Source: Mesorhizobium sp. 131-2-1 (GTDB lineage Bacteria; Pseudomonadota; Alphaproteobacteria; Rhizobiales; Rhizobiaceae). Taken from it: 64,000 nucleotides of DNA. Made by a program: the position numbers and the translations under genes. The DNA lies in assembly GCF_016756535.1 (NCBI RefSeq), contig NZ_AP023247.1, positions 3,410,501-3,474,500 of the forward strand, in the 5' to 3' direction. Positions 30,055 through 38,664 of this stretch are shown here, in pieces. The notes beneath the pieces are model-generated. The model was given only the letters and a program-made list of their open reading frames with translations, made no database searches and was not told the DNA's origin. Position 1 is the first letter of the stretch. Each line of letters opens with the position of its first letter.

Positions 30055-30951
30055 CTAGTCGGCATCGTTCCCACGGGTGTGATAGCGAGCTTTGTCCGGA
30101 GCAATGACAACGCGGGTTTCCGTCGCCTCTCTTGTCGGGTTGATCGTCCTGTTCCGGGAAGCGGTAGTGTAGCGATGGCAAAACCTCGTGTAGCGAGGAC
30201 ACCCATATCCGTCGTCGTAGTACGCTATGCCCCACACATAGATGTTGTGGTCAACAGCTTCGAAGATTTCCTTTATGGGGATTCTATGGGCGTTGTAGCA
30301 CCCCTGCCGCATGCTCCCGTTGGGATGAACGACGCGCTCGGTTTCGGATCGGCCTCCAGGCGTTTGGAAGTCCGCCCGGCGGTATTTGGGTTCCACGTTT
30401 CTTTCAGACATTTCCATGTAGACGAATAGTGACACGTTCCGTGCAGGCAATTTGCCGACGTTTTGAAGTAATACGTGCCCCATAGCCTCAGTAGTCCCGA
30501 TCAGTTGGTTGATCCCGTCGGGAACGACAGCGAGGTAAGCCCGCAGTTCGCGTTTGGAGGTTTGCTCGGCGTGGGCGAGCGTTTTATTGGCAGCTATGGC
30601 TCCCGTTTCGGTGTGCTTGGCAGCCCTTCGCGCATATATCGCAGCTGCGACAGCGGCAGCGAAGGTTAGGCCACCTATAAGAGTTCCTATGCCAGCCCAC
30701 ATCGCGGACTGCTGGGCCGCGTCCGCAGCCTTCCATTGAGCACACAAATCTGAGTTGCGGTTGTCCACGCCCGCTCGGCATGGGGACTGGTATTCGGCCG
30801 CCTGCTGGCTTTGACCTGGCGTGCCGAAAGACAGGTCTGATTGTTGGACAACAACTTGTCTGATGGGCTCTCGCTCATCGGGGGGCAATGCTGCTCCTAG
30901 AAGAACCGCCCCGGAAGCCACAATGACAATATGCCGATAGCGATTAAACAT
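30055..30951 (-). CDS. Membrane protein of unknown function, island-borne
   Basis: About 298 residues from the inner start MFNRYRH; a GTG nine codons upstream is possible. There is an N-terminal hydrophobic segment (IVIVASGAVLLGAAL) and a second span at about 95-120 (MWAGIGTLIGGLTFAAAVAAAIYA). After these comes a soluble domain starting with a helical stretch (TLAHAEQTSKRELRAYLAV) and beta-rich sequence (HVLLQNVGKLPARNVSLFVYMEM). This layout is common in hypothetical proteins of rhizobial prophages and islands. Its end is convergent with the integrase gene, 10 bases away. No function can be assigned. Confidence 0.7.
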   Translation of the reverse strand: MFNRYRHIVIVASGAVLLGAALPPDEREPIRQVVVQQSDLSFGTPGQSQQAAEYQSPCRAGVDNRNSDLCAQWKAADAAQQSAMWAGIGTLIGGLTFAAAVAAAIYARRAAKHTETGAIAANKTLAHAEQTSKRELRAYLAVVPDGINQLIGTTEAMGHVLLQNVGKLPARNVSLFVYMEMSERNVEPKYRRADFQTPGGRSETERVVHPNGSMRQGCYNAHRIPIKEIFEAVDHNIYVWGIAYYDDGYGCPRYTRFCHRYTTASRNRTINPTREATETRVVIAPDKARYHTRGNDAD

Positions 30952-31439
30952 CGAAAGCCCCCCCCCGGCTGCCGACACAAATTACGCTCGGTTTTGCGAA
31001 TGTCGAGCCCGGCCCGTCGAGCGGGCAGATTTACCCGCCCTATTACCCGACATACCAGAACGGCACCGTACTCTGTCCGTAAGTGGCTGAGGCTAATGCG
31101 AATTCTGTCGGTTGAGCATCAATTCTCGGATTTGCGGCTCAGAGTACCTCGCTCCCGGAGGCCCCCTGCGGCAGGAGGCTAGGAAGGGGTTGAATGGCCC
31201 GGCCCCATCCCCGGGGAGGTTCCCCCAGGCCCCTCGGTGGGCCCCGGCCGTCGATGTGGGGCCCCACCGCGTGGTGCAGGAAGGTTTCAAAATTCTTTGT
31301 TCTCTCCACGTGTCCTTGCGCTCCTTCGCTGTCCCACTGTCCCACCCCCTTTAAAAAGGGGGTTTGGGACACTCGTGGAGACAGGCGCGGATAGGTTTTT
31401 TTGGCGGGACGTTATTCTGTCCCGTGTCTCTGTCCCAGG
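30952..31439. other. Non-coding stretch with a repeat cluster
   Basis: About 490 bases without a credible gene between two minus-strand genes. It holds the GTCCC repeat and hairpin cluster at 31330-31437 and a C/G-rich segment at 31150-31280. Confidence 0.6.
31330..31437. repeat. TGTCCCA repeats with a long inverted repeat
   Basis: TGTCCCA stands at 31330, 31338 and 31431, TGTCCCG at 31418, and inverted forms at 31365 (TGGGACA) and 31405 (CGGGACG). Between 31338 and 31371, TGTCCCA-CCCCCTTT-AA-AAAGGGGG-TT-TGGGACA makes a near-perfect 15-base-pair hairpin. It lies next to the RepA-like gene, so an origin or operator is possible; a terminator for that gene is the plainer alternative. Confidence 0.6.
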
Positions 31440-32471
31440 CTAAGATGGTTGCCGGCCCCCTGTCAGTAACCGTTGAACCGAACTCTTGGATTTGCCTACC
31501 AAGGACCCGATTTGGCGGACAGTGTTCCCTGCGGCTGCCAGCTCTTTGACTTGCTGAATTTGGACACTCTTGGGCAAGGATTTCATGTCCCAATAGCCTA
31601 CGTTGTTCTCTTCGCGAAATTGTGCCTCAAAAGGTTCGGCATCTTCGCCGAAGAAACCGCGATGTTTTTCGAAGTGGATCTCAAATCGGCTCCCGTCGCT
31701 TTCCTTGTAGCCCTTTGGTTGGCACAGCTTTATGACCGTATCGAGCGGGTCTTCGCGCTTAGAGGTTCCGCGCTGGGTTCCACTCTTTCCGGCGTGATGG
31801 ACAAATAGCACTGTCACTCTGTGCCGACGGAGCATGAGTAGCCAATCTTGTACGGGTGCCCATGCATCATCCGTGTTTTCGGACCCAGTACGCGTCAGCG
31901 TCGACAGGTTATCTAAAATCAACAAGTCGGCTTGGGTCGGACCTCCTAGATCCAATGCCTTATTTACGGCCTCTCGGCCGGATGGATCATCGCTGGCAAG
32001 GTCGGGAATACCCTGTTCTTGAAGGTCAGCCGCAAACAGACGCAGAAAACCAGGCTTTGGTTGGACCTTGAGGCCAGCTACCATCCAATTGACGCGTTCC
32101 TGCAAGTCAGCAAAGGCCATTTCGCCGTCGACATAGAGCACACGGCGCGGGCATGGGACCTTCCAGCGTAGGAAGTCAGTTCCAGTTGCGACCGCGATTG
32201 CAACGCCCAGACTAAAGAAGGTCTTTCCGACCCCTCTTTTCGAAAATATTTCGACCAACCCTTTTTCGGGAATTATGGGCTCCATTATTTTCTTGCGGCG
32301 AGGAACAACCTTGGTTGACCATTCATCCCAGTCGAGAATGACGTAACCCGGGGGGGCGGGAATAGAAGCTTTCGAAGAACCCGGCTGCAGGGCAGGTCGA
32401 AGCGACTTAGCGGAGGCATTTGGTCTTCCAGCATCCTGTTGCCGGGTGGCGGCTGCCTGAACTGTCGTCAT
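31440..32471 (-). CDS. RepA-like AAA ATPase (RecA/DnaB-type fold)
   Basis: 343 residues. After a Pro/Ser-rich N-terminal 60 residues comes an AAA_25-type ATPase: a variant Walker A in SKRGVGKTFFSLGVA, a Walker B-like LLILDNLSTLTR, and the sensor VLFVHHAGKSGTQRG, all usual in plasmid RepA and phage helicase-type proteins. The C-terminus has a small HTH (GNTVRQIGSLVGKSKSSVQRLL). It probably acts in replication or maintenance of the excised element. Its ATG (32471) overlaps the AlpA-like stop as ATGA, a sign of coupled translation. Confidence 0.82.
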   Translation of the reverse strand: MTTVQAAATRQQDAGRPNASAKSLRPALQPGSSKASIPAPPGYVILDWDEWSTKVVPRRKKIMEPIIPEKGLVEIFSKRGVGKTFFSLGVAIAVATGTDFLRWKVPCPRRVLYVDGEMAFADLQERVNWMVAGLKVQPKPGFLRLFAADLQEQGIPDLASDDPSGREAVNKALDLGGPTQADLLILDNLSTLTRTGSENTDDAWAPVQDWLLMLRRHRVTVLFVHHAGKSGTQRGTSKREDPLDTVIKLCQPKGYKESDGSRFEIHFEKHRGFFGEDAEPFEAQFREENNVGYWDMKSLPKSVQIQQVKELAAAGNTVRQIGSLVGKSKSSVQRLLTGGRQPS

Positions 32472-32719
32472 TGGTGGCAGCCCTTTTGCACTAATCCAGA
32501 ACCGGCCCTGCGCGTCTCTTCCCACGTGGCTAGATCACTCTCCAGCCAATAGCGATTTCTTCCAATGTATAAGGGCTTGGGAAAGCCGAGGTCGCTTCGA
32601 AGCCATCGCCATAGGGTCATCAGGCTGATGGAATAGCGCTCCGCCACCAGTGAGGCAGGTAGAAAGTGGGCTCTCGGACTATTGCTTGGGATGTGGGCCT
32701 GGCCCGCGTCGTAGACCAT
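32468..32719 (-). CDS. AlpA-like HTH regulator
   Basis: 83 residues with an excisionase/AlpA-type winged helix: LPASLVAERYSISLMTLWRWLR, then PKPLYIGRNRYWLESDLATWEETRR. Such proteins activate the integrase or act as excisionase in P4-type islands. GGAAGGCTAAA precedes the ATG. It overlaps the RepA-like gene by four bases. Confidence 0.82.
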   Translation of the reverse strand: MVYDAGQAHIPSNSPRAHFLPASLVAERYSISLMTLWRWLRSDLGFPKPLYIGRNRYWLESDLATWEETRRAGSGLVQKGCHQ

Positions 32720-33259
32720 TTTAGCCTTCCATGGTGCAGCACTGCCAGATCGCAGGCACCGTCATTGCTCTAAGAATTGAGTTCATCGAAATCTCCTATC
32801 ACCATCGCGAGATTTGCCGTGCGGCTCTCTGTGTCGGCATTTGATCGTCGCTACGTGCGAAAGGTAGGAAGTTTGAAACGCCGTTCAAGGGCATTAACTT
32901 GTTGATTTCTTTATCGTTTAAACGCGAAATGGATAGTGCGGACCAGACCGTGCTGGCGGCTCAATGGGGCCAAATGGTGCGGTACTGTCCCGCTCGTCAT
33001 AACCAGGGGCGAGCAGATTTCAGCACAGCGTTAGCCATGCTTTTCCCCGTCGCCGGCAGCGTCCAGCTTCTAGCCCCCATTGCCAGTCCGCAAAATGCCA
33101 TTGGGGCTATGGATTGGCTCTATTTATCCACCATTAGAGATTTGAATTTGCAGCCAAAGAGGGGCTTTTTGGGCACTGCATCAGGACGATCTTCAAGCGG
33201 CCTTGGAGCGCTGCCTGATCGTCGTTCGTCACCCCTTCGCCCTTCACTGCGTGGTTTAC
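32720..33259. other. Gap with no convincing gene
   Basis: About 540 bases. One open frame at 32899-33294 on the plus strand has no good ribosome site and an unconvincing composition. The A+T-rich part at 32890-32935 may hold the promoter of the minus-strand AlpA/RepA pair. Confidence 0.45.
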
Positions 33260-34369
33260 TTATTGCACCCCCGCTGATGTTTGGAGAGTTCTAGGCTGAC
33301 CCCCAATTGTGACGTGGACTTTGCCATCTGCACCGGGGGTAGGATTATTCTTCTGCGCCCACGCAATCGCGTCAGCAGGCGTTTTGAAGTCCGGGAGTGC
33401 AATTGGATCTGAAGTTATTGAAGCCCCTCCTAGGCCTTCTGTGACCGCCTGAATGGCATCCTGGCCGGATTGCAAAATCGACTTTCCGGTCTCTGCTGCA
33501 TGGCTCAGGATCAACAGCATGAGGCCTGCAATGATCCACGCGGTAATCCGTATAGAGGGCAAGAGACTGGCCGTGTGAACGTCGGCAACAGACGGTCGAT
33601 TTCCTTCGGCAAGGTATTTTGCGCCAATCTCGTTGGAAAGTTTGGTTGGCTCGTTGGAAAGTTTGGTTGGTCTCTGAAGTTTTCGCCAGTATTCCTGGTT
33701 CTTTGGGAACTCTCTCCAAAAGCCATCAATCGCGGTCCGCAAGGAAGGCCAATCGTCAATCTGGCGCGCAACGGTCTCTTGGAATGCCTCGGTCTCTTTC
33801 AGATAGGGGCCTGACGTCAGGATGCGGCTGCTAGCCAAGTGCAGCTTCAATCCGTTAGTGTCTTCAAGCACTGTAATTGGCCCGTAAAGAAAGTGCCGGG
33901 TGATATAGCGCCGCGTAAGAGCGCCATTTGAGAAGACGTCGCCAATGTCAAACAGGACATCTCGTATCCATCGTAAGATCTCATCCTTAAACAGAACTAG
34001 AGCCGCGACAAGAAACAACCCAGCTTGGGCCTGGCGGGAGAGGGTCCAATCAACGGCGTAGGAAGCTGCAAGGACGAAGGCGACGCCGATTAATATTTTA
34101 GGCAAGTGTCTTATTAGCGCTGCGGGAAGTCTCAGTACGTCGATGACCAAGGCTGCCATCCGGCTAAATAGCACTAGGAGGGCAGTGCTTTCGCCCCATC
34201 GTTCGCTTTGCCCCTGAGCCCAGAGGGCAAACATCACTGCCTCGATGGCCGCCTTTTGATCTGGCGTCTGCTTAGCGATGCCACTTGCGGCAATGGCACC
34301 CTTAAAGTCGGTAGATTGGATTTTCTCCGTGAACTGGTCCGGGCGGCCAAACGGCCAATCGGTGGACAT
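33260..34369 (-). CDS. Island-borne membrane protein, unknown function
   Basis: 369 residues. Hydrophobic spans at about 75-125 (two, LPKILIGVAFVLAASYAV and AGLFLVAALVLFKDEIL) and a third near 285 (ITAWIIAGLMLLILSH) divide it into a cytosolic N-terminus, a middle domain and a short C-terminus. The middle holds a duplicated PTKLSNE heptad. GGAGGCTAACTAGA precedes the ATG. I recognise no family. Confidence 0.7.
   Translation of the reverse strand: MSTDWPFGRPDQFTEKIQSTDFKGAIAASGIAKQTPDQKAAIEAVMFALWAQGQSERWGESTALLVLFSRMAALVIDVLRLPAALIRHLPKILIGVAFVLAASYAVDWTLSRQAQAGLFLVAALVLFKDEILRWIRDVLFDIGDVFSNGALTRRYITRHFLYGPITVLEDTNGLKLHLASSRILTSGPYLKETEAFQETVARQIDDWPSLRTAIDGFWREFPKNQEYWRKLQRPTKLSNEPTKLSNEIGAKYLAEGNRPSVADVHTASLLPSIRITAWIIAGLMLLILSHAAETGKSILQSGQDAIQAVTEGLGGASITSDPIALPDFKTPADAIAWAQKNNPTPGADGKVHVTIGGQPRTLQTSAGVQ
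33630..33671. repeat. 21-base tandem duplication inside the membrane-protein gene
   Basis: TCGTTGGAAAGTTTGGTTGG plus one base occurs twice in a row, adding seven residues (PTKLSNE) in frame. This points to recent replication slippage. Confidence 0.9.
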
Positions 34370-34459
34370 TCTAGTTAGCCTCCGGTTTCGGGGCGAGCTG
34401 CTCCAATTTTGTTCAGTATATCGAGGTGTATATCTTGAGCAACTGGGTTCGTTTCCCGC

Positions 34460-34681
34460 ATGGATTTGCGGGACGTGCTGGCTGCTAATTTACGTCGACT
34501 GAGACATGCAAGGGGGCTGTCGCAGGACGATTTGGCATATGAGGCCCAGGTCAGCCGGAGCTATCTCAGCCAGATCGAGAAGGGCAAATATTATGCGAGC
34601 CTCAGGATCATCGAGCAGCTCGCCGTGGTTCTGCAAGTCGAGCCGTGGGAACTCTTGAAGGGCCCGGGGAATGGGCATTAG
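34460..34681 (+). CDS. XRE-family (Cro/cI-type) HTH regulator
   Basis: 73 residues, almost entirely one HTH_XRE domain: DVLAANLRRLRHARGLSQDDL, then AQVSRSYLSQIEKGKYYAS and LAVVLQVEPWELL. It probably represses island genes. It diverges from the membrane-protein gene at 34369, which it may control. Confidence 0.88.
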   Translation: MDLRDVLAANLRRLRHARGLSQDDLAYEAQVSRSYLSQIEKGKYYASLRIIEQLAVVLQVEPWELLKGPGNGH

Positions 34682-34987
34682 CAGCATACATCTAAGATCG
34701 TGTCAGTGGCCTTCGACGTTGGCCCGTATCAAGATTTGGGTTATGGGCGTCGAATTCGAACAAGCGGAATGCCAAGGACGATTTGGTGCGAAATGCAGCA
34801 CACCAGTAAGGTTAGAAGACTGGCTAGAGACGACTAACCGGAAACCGCTAAAAGCCTTGGAAATGAGGGGCTTTCGAAGACTTGGCGGACGGAGTGGGAT
34901 GCCAATTCTCGGCGTACGGGATTGATCTTGCTGAATTTTTATCAGCTACGGCATCGCCTATACCAAGGATTGGACCAAGAATTGAAA
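34682..34987. other. Gap with no convincing gene
   Basis: About 300 bases. Short frames on the plus strand have no ribosome site. I see no repeat. Confidence 0.4.
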
Positions 34988-35922
34988 TCACCGCCCATCG
35001 TCGTCGCCCTGCGGTTTTTGCGCAAGCCTGAAGCTGGCCGCTCGGTTGTAGTGCTCGACGTCGACCGGATCGAAAAAGTCTCGTCGGTAGAAGAAGCTAT
35101 CGGGAACATCCTTGGCTTCCCCTCCTTGTGCCTCCACCATTGGAATTAAACTCTCCCTAGCAACTTTGAGCGCGAGCCCTTGAACCAGCGAATTCAAAAC
35201 CACCGGCATATCCATCAAAAAGCGCCAAAATCCGTTGGTGCTGATTGGAGAAGTGCGCTCATGTGGTTCTCTATAAACCATATGTTGCAGAAACAGCCCG
35301 CTGCCTTCATCCAAGACACATAAACCGTCAACGTGAACCTCGCCCATTTTTCTGGTGACAGTGTCGAACATTTGGGAGAGGGTTTTTTCGCTGGGTCCTT
35401 CGTAGCCAAATATAAAGAAGCGCGGAGGCAGGCTACCAGAATATTGCTGATGCGCGACTAGCTCTCTTGGTCTTGGCACCAGCGGCCTAAGATATTGCTT
35501 ATTAGGCTTGCCATCTGATGTTTTGCAAAGGGACTGGATACGGGAGAATTTTTATTAAACGCGTCTGCGAGCTCTGTTGTGTCTATGCGGGTTTTGACTT
35601 CAATGACCCCGTAGACCATCTCTACAGGATATACCTGCCATGCTTCGGACGTATAGAACGGAGCGTTGTTGATCGCATCATAGATGATGATGTCACACTG
35701 GGCGCTCTGGTCTATCTTTTCTCCTCCGGATACCAAGAACCCAGTTCCGATCCCAAATTTGGGCGGCAGATAACTGCGTAGCATTCGAACGAGATGGGTT
35801 TCGTTTAGGCGACCAATTTCGCCACGATGGGACGTGAGTGAACTGAAATATTCTCGCTCTAGCCGCAGCTTCGCTATGTTGCCTGCCATCAGTTTTTCGA
35901 TATTGAATTCGAACGATGCCAT
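34988..35922 (-). pseudogene. DUF6602-type nuclease-like gene with a frameshift
   Basis: Two consecutive minus-strand frames make one protein. The first (from ATG 35922, MASFEFNIEKLM) contains QCDIIIYD and VYGVIEVKTRI, an Asp...Glu-x-Lys pattern of the PD-(D/E)xK nuclease type. It runs out of homology at MASLIS and stops by 35458. The second continues as KQYLRPLVPRPRELVAHQQYSG in another frame, through GYEGPSEKTLS to 34988. A one-base loss near 35494-35504 (ATTGCTTATTA) joins them. DUF6602 proteins often sit in defence islands; the activity is unproven. The second part could start at a GTG at 35479, but the break is more likely a mutation or sequencing error. Confidence 0.75.
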
Positions 35923-36019
35923 GGCCCGCCCCGCTTTTCCCCGCAGTTCTCCGCGAGACTTATCGCACAACGTAATTGGGCGGCCAATGGCCCCAATTTG
36001 CAGTCACGCAGTGTTCAGA

Positions 36020-36220
36020 TCAGAACGCTGTGCGAGCCCTCGATCGCCACGACGGCGAGATCGCGATAGCGGGCCATGGCCCTATGGCCGCCGCGCGGGG
36101 GTATTGGCCGTCTTCTTGATAGTTTCGTGTGGACTGGTGCGCCAGGTGCGCCGCGAAGCTCACCGCCTCGGCGATCTTCTCGATGTCGGATGCGTCGGCA
36201 GGGCGCAGTTTTTTCGCCAT
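36020..36220 (-). CDS. Short unknown protein (66 aa)
   Basis: Begins MAKKLRPADASDIEKIAEAV with a good GGAGGA site six bases before the ATG. The second half (GPWPAIAISPSWRSRARTAF) looks odd, while another frame over the same bases reads MARYRDLAVVAIEGSHSVLI, which is more protein-like. A frameshift in a small gene is possible. The segment is more GC-rich than the rest of the island. Confidence 0.4.
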   Translation of the reverse strand: MAKKLRPADASDIEKIAEAVSFAAHLAHQSTRNYQEDGQYPRAAAIGPWPAIAISPSWRSRARTAF

Positions 36221-36345
36221 GGAAGTCCTCCGTTGATGGTGGACAGTCCAGTTATCGCGACGACAAAAAAATGCAACTCTGGCTTACAATGCCTCGAATG
36301 CGAGTTCGGGATGAGCGATCAGATTGACAATCGGGGAGGCGGGCT

Positions 36346-37389
36346 TTGACAGTCGACAAAGTTTATTCCAAGGCCGACAAGCGCCGGAAGCGTCCCATCG
36401 ACAGATTGAGAGAAGGTGCGGGCGTGATGGACGTCGGCGATAGCAGTGAAGGTGCAGTTGTGGGCATGGTGCCGACCAGGAAATCGCTTTTAATAATCAA
36501 AGAGCGCGCGGTCTACGCGCTACAGCTTGCGGATCAGGTGGATCCAAAACGGAAGAACATTCACGTCCCTAACAGCATGCAGCTTGTCGCTAAATCTGGC
36601 TCGCAGTCGAACGAGGTAAGGCGAACCCTATCGACTGCGGAGGCGCTGTTCACGAAATCCTTTTTTCCATCCGATGAAACTCGTGAGGCCTGTTTAGAGG
36701 CTTCAATTGCGACAATGAAGGAGCTCCTTGCGACTGCGCAAATAGCAGCTCAATTCAAGACCGATCAGGAAGCGGCCGAGCAATCCTATGAAGGGGTGCC
36801 CAAGTCCCGAGCACTGCGGCTTCCAGCGGTCACCGAAGTCGAGAGCCGGGCGAAGAACTTTATCTTGAAGGCTGAGAGCACCCTTCAATCCATTTTCGAT
36901 ATTGCCCGGGTCTTTTATGTGGAGGAATTGGCGAAAAAAGGGTGGCCCGATAATCTGGTTGTTGCTGTTGAAAAGAGAGCCGGGAGCGACGCGAATTTCA
37001 CGAAATTTGCACGCGCTCTGGCCGACTTCATCAAATTAATACGGAACGCTCGCCATTGCGTTATTCACCAGGACGAAACGAAATGGCTTGAATTGTCCGA
37101 CTTCCGGTTGACCCCACAGAATACCGTTAACCCACCGTCGATTGCGATCGTCCACCCCCATACGCCGATGAATGAAGTCCCGCTGCTCGCGTTTATGACG
37201 GACGTCGTAGACAAGATCGGTGAAGGTGCCGAGCAGCTTATGGCGCATTTAGCAAGTGCCCATATGGAGCGGGTCGGCAAGCTTCCAATCGTTCTAAATT
37301 TTGTGCCTGAAGAGCAACGGCGAAAAGACACGCAAGTTAGATACGGCTATTTCATCCTGATGGGTGACGAGTGGGTTAAGCTTGGCTAG
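36346..37389 (+). CDS. Unknown protein with a HEPN-like R-x4-H motif
   Basis: 347 residues starting with TTG after GGGGAGGCGGGC. The N-terminal 40 residues are basic. The centre (about 90-240) is largely helical, and RNARHCVIHQDE at 233-244 contains R-H-C-V-I-H (Arg236...His241), the spacing of the HEPN ribonuclease motif, with a second Arg-Asn just before it. The C-terminal third is more beta-like. HEPN assignment rests on this motif and helical context only. It sits beside the DUF6602-type and TcmP genes, as defence genes often do. Confidence 0.6.
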   Translation: MTVDKVYSKADKRRKRPIDRLREGAGVMDVGDSSEGAVVGMVPTRKSLLIIKERAVYALQLADQVDPKRKNIHVPNSMQLVAKSGSQSNEVRRTLSTAEALFTKSFFPSDETREACLEASIATMKELLATAQIAAQFKTDQEAAEQSYEGVPKSRALRLPAVTEVESRAKNFILKAESTLQSIFDIARVFYVEELAKKGWPDNLVVAVEKRAGSDANFTKFARALADFIKLIRNARHCVIHQDETKWLELSDFRLTPQNTVNPPSIAIVHPHTPMNEVPLLAFMTDVVDKIGEGAEQLMAHLASAHMERVGKLPIVLNFVPEEQRRKDTQVRYGYFILMGDEWVKLG

Positions 37390-37746
37390 GCCGGACGGTG
37401 CGCGATACGGGTCCGAAGTTCCACCTAGGCGACGCTGCGCGGGGCTCTTGAGGTCAGCCTTCGAGGCTCCCAGGCGTGGCTCTACCATCTGGGGTCAGCG
37501 ATCCGGCGCGCTGATACGCAGCCCAATTCCGGTGTCGGGTCTACGAACAGAATTTCCATCGTTTAGCTCCGTTGTCACAAAAGGCCCAAAAGCCGTCACA
37601 ACGTGAGCAAAAACGGTCGCGGGGAGCAAATTGGAAATGAGGCTTTGTTTCCAACTGCTTTCCGCTATTTTTCCAATCGCGTGTCGGAAGAGTAGACGCA
37701 GGCGTTTCAATACGCGTATGAATAGAGAGCTTTGGGGGCGTTGCCA
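37390..37746. other. Gap with no convincing gene
   Basis: About 350 bases. No frame with a ribosome site on either strand; it probably holds the promoter for the TcmP gene. Confidence 0.45.
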
Positions 37747-38664
37747 TTGACGTCGCACATATTTGGGGGGCCTGACACCCCGAAGAAATTGCGGTGCTTG
37801 CAAAAGTATTTGCAAGCCTTCGCGATCGCTTTGCGAGACCAGCAATTTGCTTGCGTCTACATCGATGCGTTCGCCGGGTCAGGGTCGCGAACGGAAGTCC
37901 GCCCGGGCATCCCGCTCTTTGGATCAGAACTTGCCGAACCGGAAGAGGTGACGACACCGGGGTCAGCCAGGATCGCCATCGAAATCAATCCTCCGATGCA
38001 CTCAATCGTGTTGATCGAGCAGGATAGCGCTCGCTTCGCGCAGCTCCAGGCGTTGAAAGCTGAATATCCAGACCGTCAGATAATTCCTCGGCAGGGCGAT
38101 GCCAATGAACTTGTCCAGCGCCTTTGTCGAGGCATGAAGTGGCGAGGATCAGAGAAGATCGGTCGCGGCGTTCGTGGCGTCATTTTCCTCGATCCCTATG
38201 GGATGGAAGTGTCGTGGGCTACGGTGAAAGCCATCGCAGATACCGAGGCTTTAGACTGCTGGTATTTTTTCCCCCTTTCCGGCCTGTATCGAAACGCCCC
38301 TCGCGACCCGACGAAGCTTAGCTCTGGAAAGCAGGCGAGCCTCGATCGGGTTCTTGGTGCCACGGATTGGCGTGAGCGCTGGTACGATCACAAGAATACC
38401 TCTCGGGATATGTTCGAGGACGCCGATCAGGCTATTCGACGCGCCGACGTGGACGCTATCGAGAGGTATGTGAAGGAGCGTCTGCAGACCGCGTTTAAGG
38501 GCGCGGTGCTTGATCCTGTTCGGCTGCACCATAAAAACGGACCACCGCTTGCGTCACTCTTTTTTGCGGTCTCAAACCCTAGCCCGCCAGCGGTCGCCCT
38601 CGCGACGAGAATGGCCTCTCACATCCTCAGTTCGGGCAGATCGTCCCAAACCCGGTCGCGGTAA
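37747..38664 (+). CDS. tcmP: Three-Cys-motif partner protein TcmP (methyltransferase-like)
   Basis: About 305 residues. The start is probably TTG at 37747 (TSHIFGGPDTPKK), with TTG at 37732 as an alternative. YIDAFAGSG at 39-46 looks like a SAM-binding motif I. IVLIEQDS (about 87-94) fits the acidic loop, and GVIFLDPYGMEV (DPYG at 149-152) resembles a DPPY catalytic motif. KTEVG-like and WYFFPLSG blocks complete the family pattern. TcmP proteins are found next to DUF5131 (phage Gp37/Gp68) three-Cys proteins. The chemistry is not established. The 3' end overlaps the convergent partner by 46 bases. Confidence 0.82.
   Translation: MTSHIFGGPDTPKKLRCLQKYLQAFAIALRDQQFACVYIDAFAGSGSRTEVRPGIPLFGSELAEPEEVTTPGSARIAIEINPPMHSIVLIEQDSARFAQLQALKAEYPDRQIIPRQGDANELVQRLCRGMKWRGSEKIGRGVRGVIFLDPYGMEVSWATVKAIADTEALDCWYFFPLSGLYRNAPRDPTKLSSGKQASLDRVLGATDWRERWYDHKNTSRDMFEDADQAIRRADVDAIERYVKERLQTAFKGAVLDPVRLHHKNGPPLASLFFAVSNPSPPAVALATRMASHILSSGRSSQTRSR

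Noticed and set aside
32899..33294. A 131-codon plus-strand frame in the island
   Set aside because: No ribosome site, unlike a protein in composition, and it overlaps the end of the membrane-protein gene.
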